Shown: positions 8,930 to 17,437 of the stretch, piece by piece
Layout of the letters: each line of letters opens with the position of its first letter
How positions within the stretch are numbered: position 1 is the first letter of the stretch
Origin: UBA2396 sp038042175
GTDB lineage: Bacteria; Planctomycetota; Phycisphaerae; Phycisphaerales; UBA1924
DNA length: 64,000 nt
Reading direction: 5' to 3'
Assembly: GCA_964358855.1 (NCBI GenBank)
Contig: CAYHQQ010000002.1
Span: 1-64,000, forward strand
Notes under the pieces: generated by a model
The model's input: the letters and a program-made list of their open reading frames with translations, nothing else
Databases searched by the model: none
Told to the model about the DNA's origin: nothing
Translations under genes and position numbers: made by a program

Positions 8930-9742
8930 TCATTCACCGCGGAACCGCTTGATCAGCTTGGCCTGCTGCTCGGGCGTCATGTACGCCAGCAGCCCGCCCA
9001 GAAACTTGTTGCGCTGCTCCTCGGTCGGGTCGCCGCCGCTGCTCTCGACGAAGTCGTCGAACATGGAGCGGAGGGTGTCCACCTGCGAGAGGGAGAGTCC
9101 AAGACCGGTCGTTACGTAATAGAACGCGAGTTGTCCGGAGCTTTCCGATCGTTTGAACGCCTGCTCGAACTCAAAGCCCAGAAGCTCGCCCGACTCCGCC
9201 GCTCTGGCGGCAAACACCTCTCCGCGCGTCACCTTGTTCACGGGCTTGTGGAGCCTTTCCGCCGCGGCGGTCCGCCACTGGTCCCGGATCCGCGTGGCAA
9301 ATTCCGCTCGACTGGATGGGGGCAGCACCGCGCTGATCTGTCCCTCCAGGTCGCCTTCAAACCCCATGGCCGCAAGCCTGCCCATCGCGTCCCAAAGCAG
9401 GACCAGCACGTCGAGCTTGTCGCCCGCGCCGCCCGCGACACCAAGCTTGGTCACCAGGTCGAGATTCTCCGCGATGAACCGCTGCAGGAGGATTCCGCGC
9501 CTGGCGATCACTCGCATCGCCTTGTCCGCCACCTCGGCAGGCAGTTCCATCGCCAGCAGCGCCGTTTCCTCGGGCCTGCGTTCCAGCTTCTTGAGCTGTC
9601 CATCAAACCCCAGGCGCGAGAACACCGCCGTTGCCGACTCCTTCACCGTGGGCCCCTTGAGCACATCCTCGGGCGGTTCGACCGCCGCGTTTGACACCGT
9701 CGCCGCTCCAGCAAGAAAGCAGACCAGCATTGCTCGTGTCAT
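8930..9742 (-). CDS. exported hypothetical protein
   Basis: A 270-residue protein with a typical signal peptide (MTRAMLVCFLAGAATVSNA, cleavage after NAA) and a mostly helical, charged mature part. The C-terminal EEQRNKFLGGLLAYMTPEQQAKLIKRF resembles the helical repeats of periplasmic Spy/CpxP-like proteins only in general character, so no family is assigned. A strong GGAGGTG lies before the ATG at 9742, which decides the start. The gene is separated from the metalloprotease by a terminator. Confidence 0.7.
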   Translation of the reverse strand: MTRAMLVCFLAGAATVSNAAVEPPEDVLKGPTVKESATAVFSRLGFDGQLKKLERRPEETALLAMELPAEVADKAMRVIARRGILLQRFIAENLDLVTKLGVAGGAGDKLDVLVLLWDAMGRLAAMGFEGDLEGQISAVLPPSSRAEFATRIRDQWRTAAAERLHKPVNKVTRGEVFAARAAESGELLGFEFEQAFKRSESSGQLAFYYVTTGLGLSLSQVDTLRSMFDDFVESSGGDPTEEQRNKFLGGLLAYMTPEQQAKLIKRFRGE

Positions 9743-9840
9743 GGAACACCTCCGGGGATGTCTCATTGTTAGGCGGCCGCCCGCCCGGGTTGCACCCGAC
9801 GCTTCGGGGGGCTGAACTCCTGGTGTTCCGGTAACAAAGA

Positions 9841-9864
9841 GACCCGCGGGATCGCCCGCGGGTC
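9841..9864 (-). terminator. intrinsic terminator after the metalloprotease gene
   Basis: Perfect 10-bp stem GACCCGCGGG/CCCGCGGGTC with an ATCG loop. Read on the minus strand it is followed by TCTTTGTTA. It lies 46 bases downstream of the stop codon at 9910. Confidence 0.75.
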
Positions 9865-9909
9865 CTGGAAAGCTTCATTGGTCCCCGTGGCCGGTTTGGC
9901 CACGAGAAT

Positions 9910-12900
9910 TCAGGGCTGATCGGGCGTTCCCGAGGTTCCGGGCACTGGCTGCGGCACCTGCTTGGCTTCCGTCGGCCTGAAGAAGAACCCGCCGGGGAAT
10001 CCGCCGCCCCCGCCGTCGCCGTTAATGACGTAGTGGGCGTTGAGGGCCTTCTCGATCCGGTTGCGGGCCTCCTCGACGTGGCTCTTGGTGTACGGGTCCA
10101 TTCCCGCACCATCCTTGACCTTGTCGAGCTTGCCCTTGAGTTCGCGGAGCTTGGAGGTCGCCAGGTTGGAGACGGGCCCGCTCGCCGCTCCGCTTCCGAT
10201 GCCGTGCATCGAGAGGTCGATGAGCCGCTCGAGGAACTCCTGCTGCAGATTCTGCCTCAGGCTCGAGATCATGGGCTTGCGAGCGGTGAAGGTCCCGGTG
10301 GAGGGCGAGTCAAACTCGGTCCAGACGGCAGCCGACACCGTGTCCATGACTTCGGGCAAGGTGAGCATGTCCTGATCCGAGGCGGTCCGCAGTTCGTTGT
10401 CGTAGACGCGCCGGAGCGTGGTGGGATTCAGGATCATGGTGAGACTCGACGCCTGAATGCCGGCGATCCGGTCGTGGATGGGCCACGCCGGCTCCTGCAT
10501 CCCTTCGCCGCGTCCGCCCGCGTCGAGCCACTTGTCCGCCGTCATCTTCGAGAGCAGTTCGGGGCTGAGCCCGAACGCCTCGTCGCGGAACGACTGCTCG
10601 ATCACGAACTTCAGCGCCGCCCGCTGCTGGGCGGCGGGGACCGGAGTCACCGGGGGGCGTGCGTTGGGATCGCCCTTGCGATCCCGGTTGACCAGTGCGC
10701 CGCCGATCCAGTTGGCCATCATGCTCACAGACCGGGTCTGCATGCCCAGCGTCATCTCGTACCCGCGACGGGCCTTGGCCCAGCTCTCGCCTTCCTTCAC
10801 GTACTTGTCGAGGAGGCGGTTGCGGTGCCACTTGGCCAGCTCGACCTGGCTCTTGGCGTAGTCGAGGGGGTCGGCCGCGAAGTCGTAGCGGCGAGCCCTG
10901 GGATCGGGGCCGCCGGTGTCCTCGTCGGTGCCGTACACAAGCTCGGGCTCGGCCACGCGCTTGAGCACGTCCTTGGGATCGCCCGCGGTGTACCCGTACT
11001 CGATCGCCCAGAAGTCGTACGGCCCGATATCGATCATCGTGTAGTCGCCGCCATCCTGCGGCTTGATCACCGGCCCGTCCTTCTTGTCCCCGTCTTTCTT
11101 CTCGCTGTCGGTCTTCGCGGTGTTGAGCTGCTCAATGGTCGGGATGTTCATGTTGATGGGCGTGTAGTCCATCACCGAGCCCGTGAACGCCTTTTTGCCC
11201 TTGATCTCGGGGCTGTTGATCTTGTCGAGCCCGTACACCGTCGAGGCCTTGAAGTTGTGGCGAAGGCCCAGAGTGTGTCCGACCTCGTGCTCGACCAGGT
11301 CGGTCAGGAGCGGCCCGATGAACCATTCCGGCACGCCGTCGAGCAGGTCGGACTTGGTCCCGTCGGGTCCGATCACGTTGGCCGCGCCCGAGCCCGTGGT
11401 GACCGTTTCGGTGTCGAGGCCAAGCGCGTCCATCTGCATCCGCATCATGGCGACGTCGAAGGCCTTGCCTCCGGCCGCCATGCAGAGCCCGTTGACCTGG
11501 CTCGTCCGGTTGACGAGCCCGGTGAACTCGTTGTTGCCGGCGCCCATGAGCTTGACATCGCCCATGCCCTCGGCCGCCGCCAGGGCGTGCCCGCCGTAGG
11601 CCAGGACCCCGCGGTGAGCCCGCTGGGCCATGAGGAAGTTGCGCTGCTCGGGGGGCGAGAGGCGGATCCTGGGATCCCACTGCGGATTGGTGTCGAGCCA
11701 CGCGAGCGTGTCGGACGCCATCCCTTCCATCGCGATCTGCGGGAGCACCTGGTTGAAGTTGGTCCAGAAGTGGCGGATCCACCCGTCGGTCAGGATGATG
11801 TCGGCGTCGAGGATCTCGCCCGTGTACGGATTCACTCGCGACGGCCCGATGGCCGTGCCCTGGTCGTTGGACAGCCAGCGAATGAAGTTGTACCGCACGT
11901 CCTCGGGGTCCTTCTCCATGTGCGAGCCGGTCTCGGCGTCCTGCTGGCGCACCTCGATGGCTCCCAGGATCCCGACCTTCTCAAACGCCTTGTTCCACAC
12001 CGTCAGGGAGTTCTCGATGTACCGGCGGTACCGCACCGGAACCGTGTGCTCGACGTAGAACACCACCGGCTGCTTGGGCGGGCTCAGCTTGAGGCGCGAG
12101 TCTCGCTTCTCGAGATTCCAGCGGTTGATGTACCGAACCCACTTGTCCTTGTCGGTGAACTTGCCCAGATCGCGATACACCGTCGTGAAGTAGCCCACGC
12201 GCTCGTCCGCCTCCCGCGGCTTGAACCCGGGCGTCTCGCCCAGCTTGCTGATCGAGTAGTGGAACGCCTGGAGGCGTCCGCCCGCCGTGGGCATCTCGTA
12301 CTCGATCTCGATGTTTTCGGGGAACGCCTTGGCGCTCTTGATCGTGGCAAGGCTCGTGTTGCCCTGCTTGCCCTGGAAGAAGATGCTCACCCGTCCGGCG
12401 AGCAGGGCCGTCATGTCGATCACCGGCTGCCCGTTGGGACCCATGCCCACGATCGGCACGTCGAGCATCACGCGGTCGGTGAAGAGGCGCTTCACGCTGC
12501 TTTTGCTCTCGGCGTCGCCGGTGCTCTTGGTCTCCAGGTTCGGCTGGATCAGCATCAGCTTTTTGTCGAACCTCTTCCAGTACACCAGCTCGTCGCCGGC
12601 CTGAAGTCCGGCGTAGTCCTCGCCGCTGGCAACAGTCAGGGCGATGAAGTGCTTCTGGTTCTCGTAGCCGCGGGGGAGCTCGGCGAGCATCTGCCCCTTC
12701 TTCTTGTTCACCCAGAGGGTGTAGAAAGACTCGCCGTCGGTCGTCGAGACGACCTTCTCATACCCCTTGCTGATCTGGGCGAAGGGCGGGAACTCGGGAG
12801 CTTCGGGCGCGGGGGCCCCCTCTGCTCCGGGCTGCGCCATCGCCACCGGATATGCCAGGCCCGCCGCCAGCCCGACGACCGCGATCAAAGACCACCGACT

Positions 12901-12921
12901 CACCAATGACTGCTCTCGCAT
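9910..12921 (-). CDS. exported zinc-dependent metalloprotease
   Basis: Large metzincin-like protease, 1003 residues, with a signal peptide (about residues 1-28, ending VAMAQ). The zinc-binding motif is H545-EVGH549-TLGLRH555, the extended HExxHxxGxxH form. The upstream region (about 60-330) resembles the DUF5117/DUF5118 lead domains that accompany this family in planctomycetes and Bacteroidetes. The C-terminal third is helical and ends in a Pro/Gly-rich tail. GAGGAG precedes the ATG at 12921, which fixes the start; the frame is open for 70 more codons upstream, but these look like leader sequence. The likely substrate is extracellular or periplasmic protein. A clear terminator follows. Confidence 0.9.
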   Translation of the reverse strand: MREQSLVSRWSLIAVVGLAAGLAYPVAMAQPGAEGAPAPEAPEFPPFAQISKGYEKVVSTTDGESFYTLWVNKKKGQMLAELPRGYENQKHFIALTVASGEDYAGLQAGDELVYWKRFDKKLMLIQPNLETKSTGDAESKSSVKRLFTDRVMLDVPIVGMGPNGQPVIDMTALLAGRVSIFFQGKQGNTSLATIKSAKAFPENIEIEYEMPTAGGRLQAFHYSISKLGETPGFKPREADERVGYFTTVYRDLGKFTDKDKWVRYINRWNLEKRDSRLKLSPPKQPVVFYVEHTVPVRYRRYIENSLTVWNKAFEKVGILGAIEVRQQDAETGSHMEKDPEDVRYNFIRWLSNDQGTAIGPSRVNPYTGEILDADIILTDGWIRHFWTNFNQVLPQIAMEGMASDTLAWLDTNPQWDPRIRLSPPEQRNFLMAQRAHRGVLAYGGHALAAAEGMGDVKLMGAGNNEFTGLVNRTSQVNGLCMAAGGKAFDVAMMRMQMDALGLDTETVTTGSGAANVIGPDGTKSDLLDGVPEWFIGPLLTDLVEHEVGHTLGLRHNFKASTVYGLDKINSPEIKGKKAFTGSVMDYTPINMNIPTIEQLNTAKTDSEKKDGDKKDGPVIKPQDGGDYTMIDIGPYDFWAIEYGYTAGDPKDVLKRVAEPELVYGTDEDTGGPDPRARRYDFAADPLDYAKSQVELAKWHRNRLLDKYVKEGESWAKARRGYEMTLGMQTRSVSMMANWIGGALVNRDRKGDPNARPPVTPVPAAQQRAALKFVIEQSFRDEAFGLSPELLSKMTADKWLDAGGRGEGMQEPAWPIHDRIAGIQASSLTMILNPTTLRRVYDNELRTASDQDMLTLPEVMDTVSAAVWTEFDSPSTGTFTARKPMISSLRQNLQQEFLERLIDLSMHGIGSGAASGPVSNLATSKLRELKGKLDKVKDGAGMDPYTKSHVEEARNRIEKALNAHYVINGDGGGGGFPGGFFFRPTEAKQVPQPVPGTSGTPDQP

Positions 12922-13106
12922 GACCGGCTCCTCGACAAGGGGACACACAACCTGCTCGCCACAACCACCATCCACGCCTTCTGACCGTTCCCAACCCACC
13001 CGATCGCCGCTGAACAACACATCGGCGCAAGAGGGAAATATACCGCAGGACCCCCCCGGCTGTTGCAACCCCCGCCCACAAATCGACCACCCGCCGCCCC
13101 TGTCTT

Positions 13107-14066
13107 TCAGCCGCCGCCGCTCATTTTCCACGCGGTCAACCCGACCACCATCCCCACAAAGAGTCCCCCCGCCAGTTGGATCCGCCAGTCTCTACTCGCC
13201 ATTTCCGTCGGATCGTCGAATTCGCCCCGCTCCACCACCACGATCGCCCGCAGCAGGCCGTAGGTCGCGGGCAGCATCGTCAGCCACAGCAGGTTGAAGC
13301 CCCGTGTGTAGCCCGCCTCGTGGGCCTGCACATACAGGGCGTACGTCACCAGGGTCGCCACCGCCGTCACCACGACGCTCATCTTCAGCAAATCGTCGGT
13401 ATACGAGGATTGAACGGCTCGGACATTCACCGCGTCACCTCCCGCGGCCCGCATAAGCCGGCGTTCTCCCAGACGCTTGCAGAACGCCAGAAACATCGCC
13501 AGGAAGAAGCTTGTGTTCAAGAGCCAGGTGGTGGGGGGGGTCCCCGTCGCCGCACACCCACCAAGCACTCGAAGAACAAAGCCCATCGCAAGCGAGATGA
13601 CATCGGCCATCACGACGTGCTTCAACGAAACAGAGTACAACACCACGTTCAGGGCATAGGCCGCGAGGGCGACGAACGTCCACCAAGCCGTTCCGGCCGG
13701 CAATGCCGCCAGAATGCCCAAGGCACCAAGAACGAGGATCGCCGCCAGAGAGGCGGCCTGAGAGGGTTTCACTGCCCCGCTCGCGATGGGTCGGTGCTTT
13801 TTGCGCGGGTGCTGCCGGTCGCGCTTCACATCAGCAAGATCGTTCACGATGTAGCACGCGCTTGAGACCAGCGCAAAGGCCGCGGCCGCGAGCAACGCCG
13901 CGGGGAGCACTGTTCGCACGTCTCGGCCGGGTTCGGACAACCCGTACAGGGGTCCGATGAGCACAAAGACACTTTTCGCCCACTGTCTGGGGCGAGCCAG
14001 CCGGAAGAGACTCGCCGCCAGGGTCGGCGGCGCCGCTGTCTTGGGTGTTTGGTCGGGTACGCTCAT
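13107..14066 (-). CDS. UbiA-family transferase, decaprenyl-phosphate phosphoribosyltransferase-like
   Basis: Integral membrane prenyl/phosphoribosyl transferase of 319 residues with about eight or nine hydrophobic helices. The first Asp-rich motif is in NDLADVKRDRQHPRKKHRPI (about residues 94-113). The DRxHPxKxxRP form resembles decaprenyl-phosphate 5-phosphoribosyltransferase (Rv3806c type) more than the quinone MenA/UbiA enzymes. The second motif is in the SLKHVVMADVISLAMGFVLR segment. It may transfer phosphoribose to a polyprenyl phosphate for cell-envelope sugars. The substrate is inferred from the motif only; a quinone or haem substrate is possible but less likely. Confidence 0.8.
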   Translation of the reverse strand: MSVPDQTPKTAAPPTLAASLFRLARPRQWAKSVFVLIGPLYGLSEPGRDVRTVLPAALLAAAAFALVSSACYIVNDLADVKRDRQHPRKKHRPIASGAVKPSQAASLAAILVLGALGILAALPAGTAWWTFVALAAYALNVVLYSVSLKHVVMADVISLAMGFVLRVLGGCAATGTPPTTWLLNTSFFLAMFLAFCKRLGERRLMRAAGGDAVNVRAVQSSYTDDLLKMSVVVTAVATLVTYALYVQAHEAGYTRGFNLLWLTMLPATYGLLRAIVVVERGEFDDPTEMASRDWRIQLAGGLFVGMVVGLTAWKMSGGG

Positions 14067-14147
14067 CAGGCTCCTGAGCGTACTCCATCGGGTCGGCCCG
14101 TGTTCGCCTTCACCGGTGGCGCCGCGACGTGTCCAATCAAAGCAAAA

Positions 14148-14170
14148 CCCCCACGGGCGATCCCGGGGGG
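14148..14170 (-). terminator. intrinsic terminator after the dockerin-like gene
   Basis: Stem CCCCC-A-CGGG / CCCG-GGGGG around a CGAT loop. Read on the minus strand it is followed by TTTTGCTTT. It lies 40 bases after the stop codon at 14211. Confidence 0.65.
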
Positions 14171-14210
14171 TGCGAGGGGGGCATGGGTTGAGGATTCGTT
14201 GGGACGTCGC

Positions 14211-15086
14211 TCAGGTGCCGGTGCCGGTGTCGCCGGATCCGTCGGTGGTGGTTCCGCACCCCTGTTCAAAGGCGGTCACGAAGGCGTCGTAGTCGAAGTA
14301 GTCGACCGAGCCGTCACCGTCGAAGTCGGCGGTCTTGCCGACGGGGCACCCGTTGCCTTCGAAACAGGACACAAAGTCGTCGTAGTCCATGAAGTCCACG
14401 ACGCCGTCTTCGTTGAAATCCGCGGGGCATGGATCGCCGATGGAGACGCGGAGGTAGGCGAGCTGCGACCTGCTCTGCCCGCAGCTGGTGCCGTCACCGA
14501 AGAAGACCCGATCTCTCGGTGTGCTGGCCCCGACGGCGCCGATGGGCATCGAGAGAGCGGGCACGCCGTCGATTTCAAGGGTTGTGCCGGCGCTGGAGAT
14601 GACCATCCGCAGCGTGATCCACTTGCCGGTGATGTTGCCCGACTTGACGGGCGCGTTCGCGCCGCCGGTGGCCAGAACGTTGTTGAACGTGCACACCTTG
14701 TCTCCACCAAGCCCGATGTACGCCATCCGCCCGTCGTGGTCGGCGACGCCGATGTAGTATCCGGTCCGCTGTCCGGCCCCGCACCCTTGCGCGAAGTAGG
14801 TCGAGGACTCGATCAGGATTTTTGCGTCGATCTGGATGCGCTCTGACGTGTGGAGCACGTGATCGAACTGCCAGCACTGCCACCCGTCCATCGCCGTCAG
14901 GCCCTGTTTGAGCACTCCACCGGCGATCGTCGCGGCGGGCTGGGGTCCGGCCTGCACCAGCTTGAATCCCTGGGCGGGCGGCAGAGTTCCTTTGGCCGCA
15001 TCGAACTCGCCGATGATGGTCTGGGCCTGGGCGAGCGATGCCAGCGCGGTGGTGACCACGCCCACGAGGAGGGTGCAACTATCCAT
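14211..15086 (-). CDS. secreted protein with C-terminal dockerin-like repeats
   Basis: A 291-residue exported protein. The signal peptide is about residues 1-22. A beta-rich middle part of about 190 residues may be a concanavalin-like/laminin-G-like fold. The C-terminus has two EF-hand-like calcium loops, DFNEDGVVDFMDYDDF and DFDGDGSVDYFDYDAF, with paired cysteines (GDPCPADF..., GCPVGK, EQGCG). This is the arrangement of planctomycete GC-type dockerin-like tails. GGAG precedes the ATG. A terminator follows the stop. It is probably displayed or secreted; no cohesin partner is visible in the window. Substrate and role unknown. Confidence 0.78.
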   Translation of the reverse strand: MDSCTLLVGVVTTALASLAQAQTIIGEFDAAKGTLPPAQGFKLVQAGPQPAATIAGGVLKQGLTAMDGWQCWQFDHVLHTSERIQIDAKILIESSTYFAQGCGAGQRTGYYIGVADHDGRMAYIGLGGDKVCTFNNVLATGGANAPVKSGNITGKWITLRMVISSAGTTLEIDGVPALSMPIGAVGASTPRDRVFFGDGTSCGQSRSQLAYLRVSIGDPCPADFNEDGVVDFMDYDDFVSCFEGNGCPVGKTADFDGDGSVDYFDYDAFVTAFEQGCGTTTDGSGDTGTGT

Positions 15087-15295
15087 GTCTTTGTCTCTCC
15101 ATCCCGCGAGCCCCGGCCCGGCGCGATCAACGCGACGATCCGTCCCGCGTACATTGAAACTACACCCGATTCACAACGCGTCGAGCAATCCGCTCGATTG
15201 GCTCGCCCGCCGCACCGACCACAGCGACTGTCCCGTCCGCGCCGCGTCCAACCGTGGGTTCTGGGACCCTTGGTCCCGTACCACTACACTCTCCC

Positions 15296-16159
15296 ATGGC
15301 AGCAACCCGCGCAGTTCTTGTCACCGGCTCCAACACCGGCATCGGCCGCGAGACCTCGCTCCGCCTGGCTCGCGCCGGCTGGAGGGTCTTTGCGGGCGTT
15401 CGCCAGCGGGCGGCGGGCGAGGCCCTGGCGGCCGAGGCGCGTGCCCAGAAAGCCTCGGTGGAACCGCTCATCCTGGATGTCACCAATCCCTCCCACATCG
15501 CGGCGGCCGCCGGGGTGCTGCAGCGGACGCTGGGCACTTCCGGACTTGCGGCGCTGGTGAACAACGCCGGCATCGTCATCGCGGGCCCCGTCGAGGGCCT
15601 TGCGCTTGATCAGTGGAGGACGCAGTTTGAGGTCAACTTCTTCGGCCAGATCGCGGTCACTCAGGCGTTCTTGCCGTTGCTTCGCCAGGCTCACGGGCGC
15701 ATCGTCCTGGTCAGCTCGGTCGCCGGACGCGTGACCCAGCCCTTTGTCGCCCCTTATTGCGCCAGCAAGTACGCGCTGGAGGCGGTGGGCGACGCCCTGC
15801 GCCTCGAGCTTCGTTCGCAGAACATCGGAGTGACTCTCGTCGAGCCGGGCGCGATCAAAACGCCCATCTGGGGCAAGAGCCGTGACTTGGCCGAGTCGCT
15901 CCAGGCCGCACACACGAACTCGACACGCTCCCTCTATGGCGAGTCGATGGAGCGTGTCCGCAATGCGATGGGGGTTGCGGAGGCCAAGGGACTGCCCCCG
16001 GACGCGGTTGCCGCGGCCATCGAACGCTCGCTCACAGCCAAGCGATCGCCCGCGCGGATTGTCGTGGGCGCCGACGCGAAACTCGCGGCGCTGGCCAAGA
16101 GCTTTCTGCCGACCACGTGGCTCGACAAGTTGATTCTCAAGAGCATGGGCCTTCGCTGA
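15296..16159 (+). CDS. short-chain dehydrogenase/reductase
   Basis: Classical SDR oxidoreductase of 287 residues. The cofactor motif TGSNTGIG is at residues 10-17, NNAG at 89-92, and the catalytic site has Ser140/141, Tyr154 and Lys158 in YCASK. The residue after the second beta strand is Arg (GVRQR), which suggests preference for NADPH. The TPIWGKS region and the C-terminal extension resemble the 17beta-HSD/retinol-dehydrogenase-like bacterial SDRs, but the substrate cannot be named. Start at 15296 gives the usual short lead before the TGxxxGIG motif. The gene is convergent with the PLP enzyme, with 18 bases between stops. Confidence 0.88.
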   Translation: MAATRAVLVTGSNTGIGRETSLRLARAGWRVFAGVRQRAAGEALAAEARAQKASVEPLILDVTNPSHIAAAAGVLQRTLGTSGLAALVNNAGIVIAGPVEGLALDQWRTQFEVNFFGQIAVTQAFLPLLRQAHGRIVLVSSVAGRVTQPFVAPYCASKYALEAVGDALRLELRSQNIGVTLVEPGAIKTPIWGKSRDLAESLQAAHTNSTRSLYGESMERVRNAMGVAEAKGLPPDAVAAAIERSLTAKRSPARIVVGADAKLAALAKSFLPTTWLDKLILKSMGLR

Positions 16160-16177
16160 CGCGTCCTTGACTGGCCA

Positions 16178-17404
16178 TCACGCGATCGCGCGTTCGAGGT
16201 CCGCGATGAGATCGTCCTTGTCCTCGATGCCCACCGAGAGCCTCACGAGTCCGTCGTCGATTCCCAGAGCCGCTCGCGCCGGGGCCGGAATAGACGCGTG
16301 GGTCATGATCGCGGGATGCTCGATGAGGCTCTCGACGCCCCCGAGAGATTCGGCGAGGCTGAAGAGTTTGACGCGTTCGAGCATGGTTCGCGCCGCGGGC
16401 AGTCCGCCCTTGACGACGCACGAGATCATCCCGCCCCCACCCCGCATTTGCCGCATCGCGAGCTGGTGCTGCGGATGGCTCGCCAGCCCGGGATAGATCA
16501 CGCGCTCCACCTTGGGGTGCTCTGAGAGCCACCTGGCGATCGCCAGCGCGTTCTCGCAGTGGCGCTGCATCCGCACGTGGAGGGTCTTGGTGCTCCGCAG
16601 CATCAGGAAGCAGTCCATCGCCCCAGGGACCGCGCCCGCGGCGTTCTGGGCGAAGCGGAGGCGGTCGGCGAGCGTCTCGTCGCTGGTCACCAGCGCCCCG
16701 GCGACCAGGTCGCTGTGCCCGCCGATGTACTTCGTGCACGAGTGCATCACCACGTCGGCGCCGTGGGCGAGCGGATTTTGCAGGTACGGCGACGCGAACG
16801 TGTTGTCGACCACGTACATCGGCCTGGCGAGGGGTGTCCCCAGCGGGCCGAGTGTTGTGTCGGCGGCACCGCCCTTCATTCCTGCGGCCGCCTTGTCGAT
16901 CACGCGCCTGACGCCGGCGATGTCGATGACTTTCAGCATTGGGTTGCTGGGCGTTTCGAGCCACACGAGACGTGTTGTGGTTCGCATTGCCCCCTCGACA
17001 GCGGCGAGGTTGGTCATGTCCACACGGGTGCACTCAAGTCCGTGATGACGAAAGATCTTGTCGATCAGGCGGTAGGAGCCGCCGTAGACGTCGTCGGAGA
17101 GCAGCACGTGATCCCCTTGGCGGAGCTGGTGGAGCACGCAGTCCATCGCGCCAAGCCCGCTGGAGAAGGCCATGGCGTGCTTTCCGCCCTCCAGGCTGGC
17201 GAGGTTGGCCTCAAGGGCGGTTCGCGTGGGGTTCTTGGAGCGGGCGTAGTCGTATCCGTCCTTGAACACGCCCGGGGACGACTGCACGAAGGTCGACGTC
17301 ATGTAGACCGGCGTCATGATCGCCCCGGTGGTGGGGTCGGGGGCCTGGCCGGCGTGGATGCAGCGGGTTGAGAATCGGGCGGCCTGGGTGGAATGTTCGC
17401 TCAT
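16178..17404 (-). CDS. trans-sulfuration family PLP enzyme (cystathionine gamma-synthase/lyase type)
   Basis: Cys/Met metabolism PLP-dependent enzyme of 408 residues. The signature includes YARSKNPTR (about 53-61), the FSSGLGAM phosphate-binding segment (about 80-87) and the PLP-binding Lys225 in HSCTKYIGGHSDL. DNTF and the C-terminal SLGGVESLIEHPAIMTH match the family. Members make or break cystathionine in methionine and cysteine synthesis; gamma-synthase, gamma-lyase and beta-lyase cannot be separated by eye. An insertion of about 20 residues (173-193) precedes the VVDNTF block. The N-terminus FSTRCIHAG is typical. Confidence 0.88.
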   Translation of the reverse strand: MSEHSTQAARFSTRCIHAGQAPDPTTGAIMTPVYMTSTFVQSSPGVFKDGYDYARSKNPTRTALEANLASLEGGKHAMAFSSGLGAMDCVLHQLRQGDHVLLSDDVYGGSYRLIDKIFRHHGLECTRVDMTNLAAVEGAMRTTTRLVWLETPSNPMLKVIDIAGVRRVIDKAAAGMKGGAADTTLGPLGTPLARPMYVVDNTFASPYLQNPLAHGADVVMHSCTKYIGGHSDLVAGALVTSDETLADRLRFAQNAAGAVPGAMDCFLMLRSTKTLHVRMQRHCENALAIARWLSEHPKVERVIYPGLASHPQHQLAMRQMRGGGGMISCVVKGGLPAARTMLERVKLFSLAESLGGVESLIEHPAIMTHASIPAPARAALGIDDGLVRLSVGIEDKDDLIADLERAIA

Positions 17405-17437
17405 GCGTCCACTATACGAATCCGCGCCTGGGCACGC

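Noticed and set aside
10033..12909. 958-codon open frame on the plus strand
   Set aside because: Complement of the metalloprotease gene; product is Arg/His/Val-rich with no domain, and the minus-strand protein has HExxH and a signal peptide.
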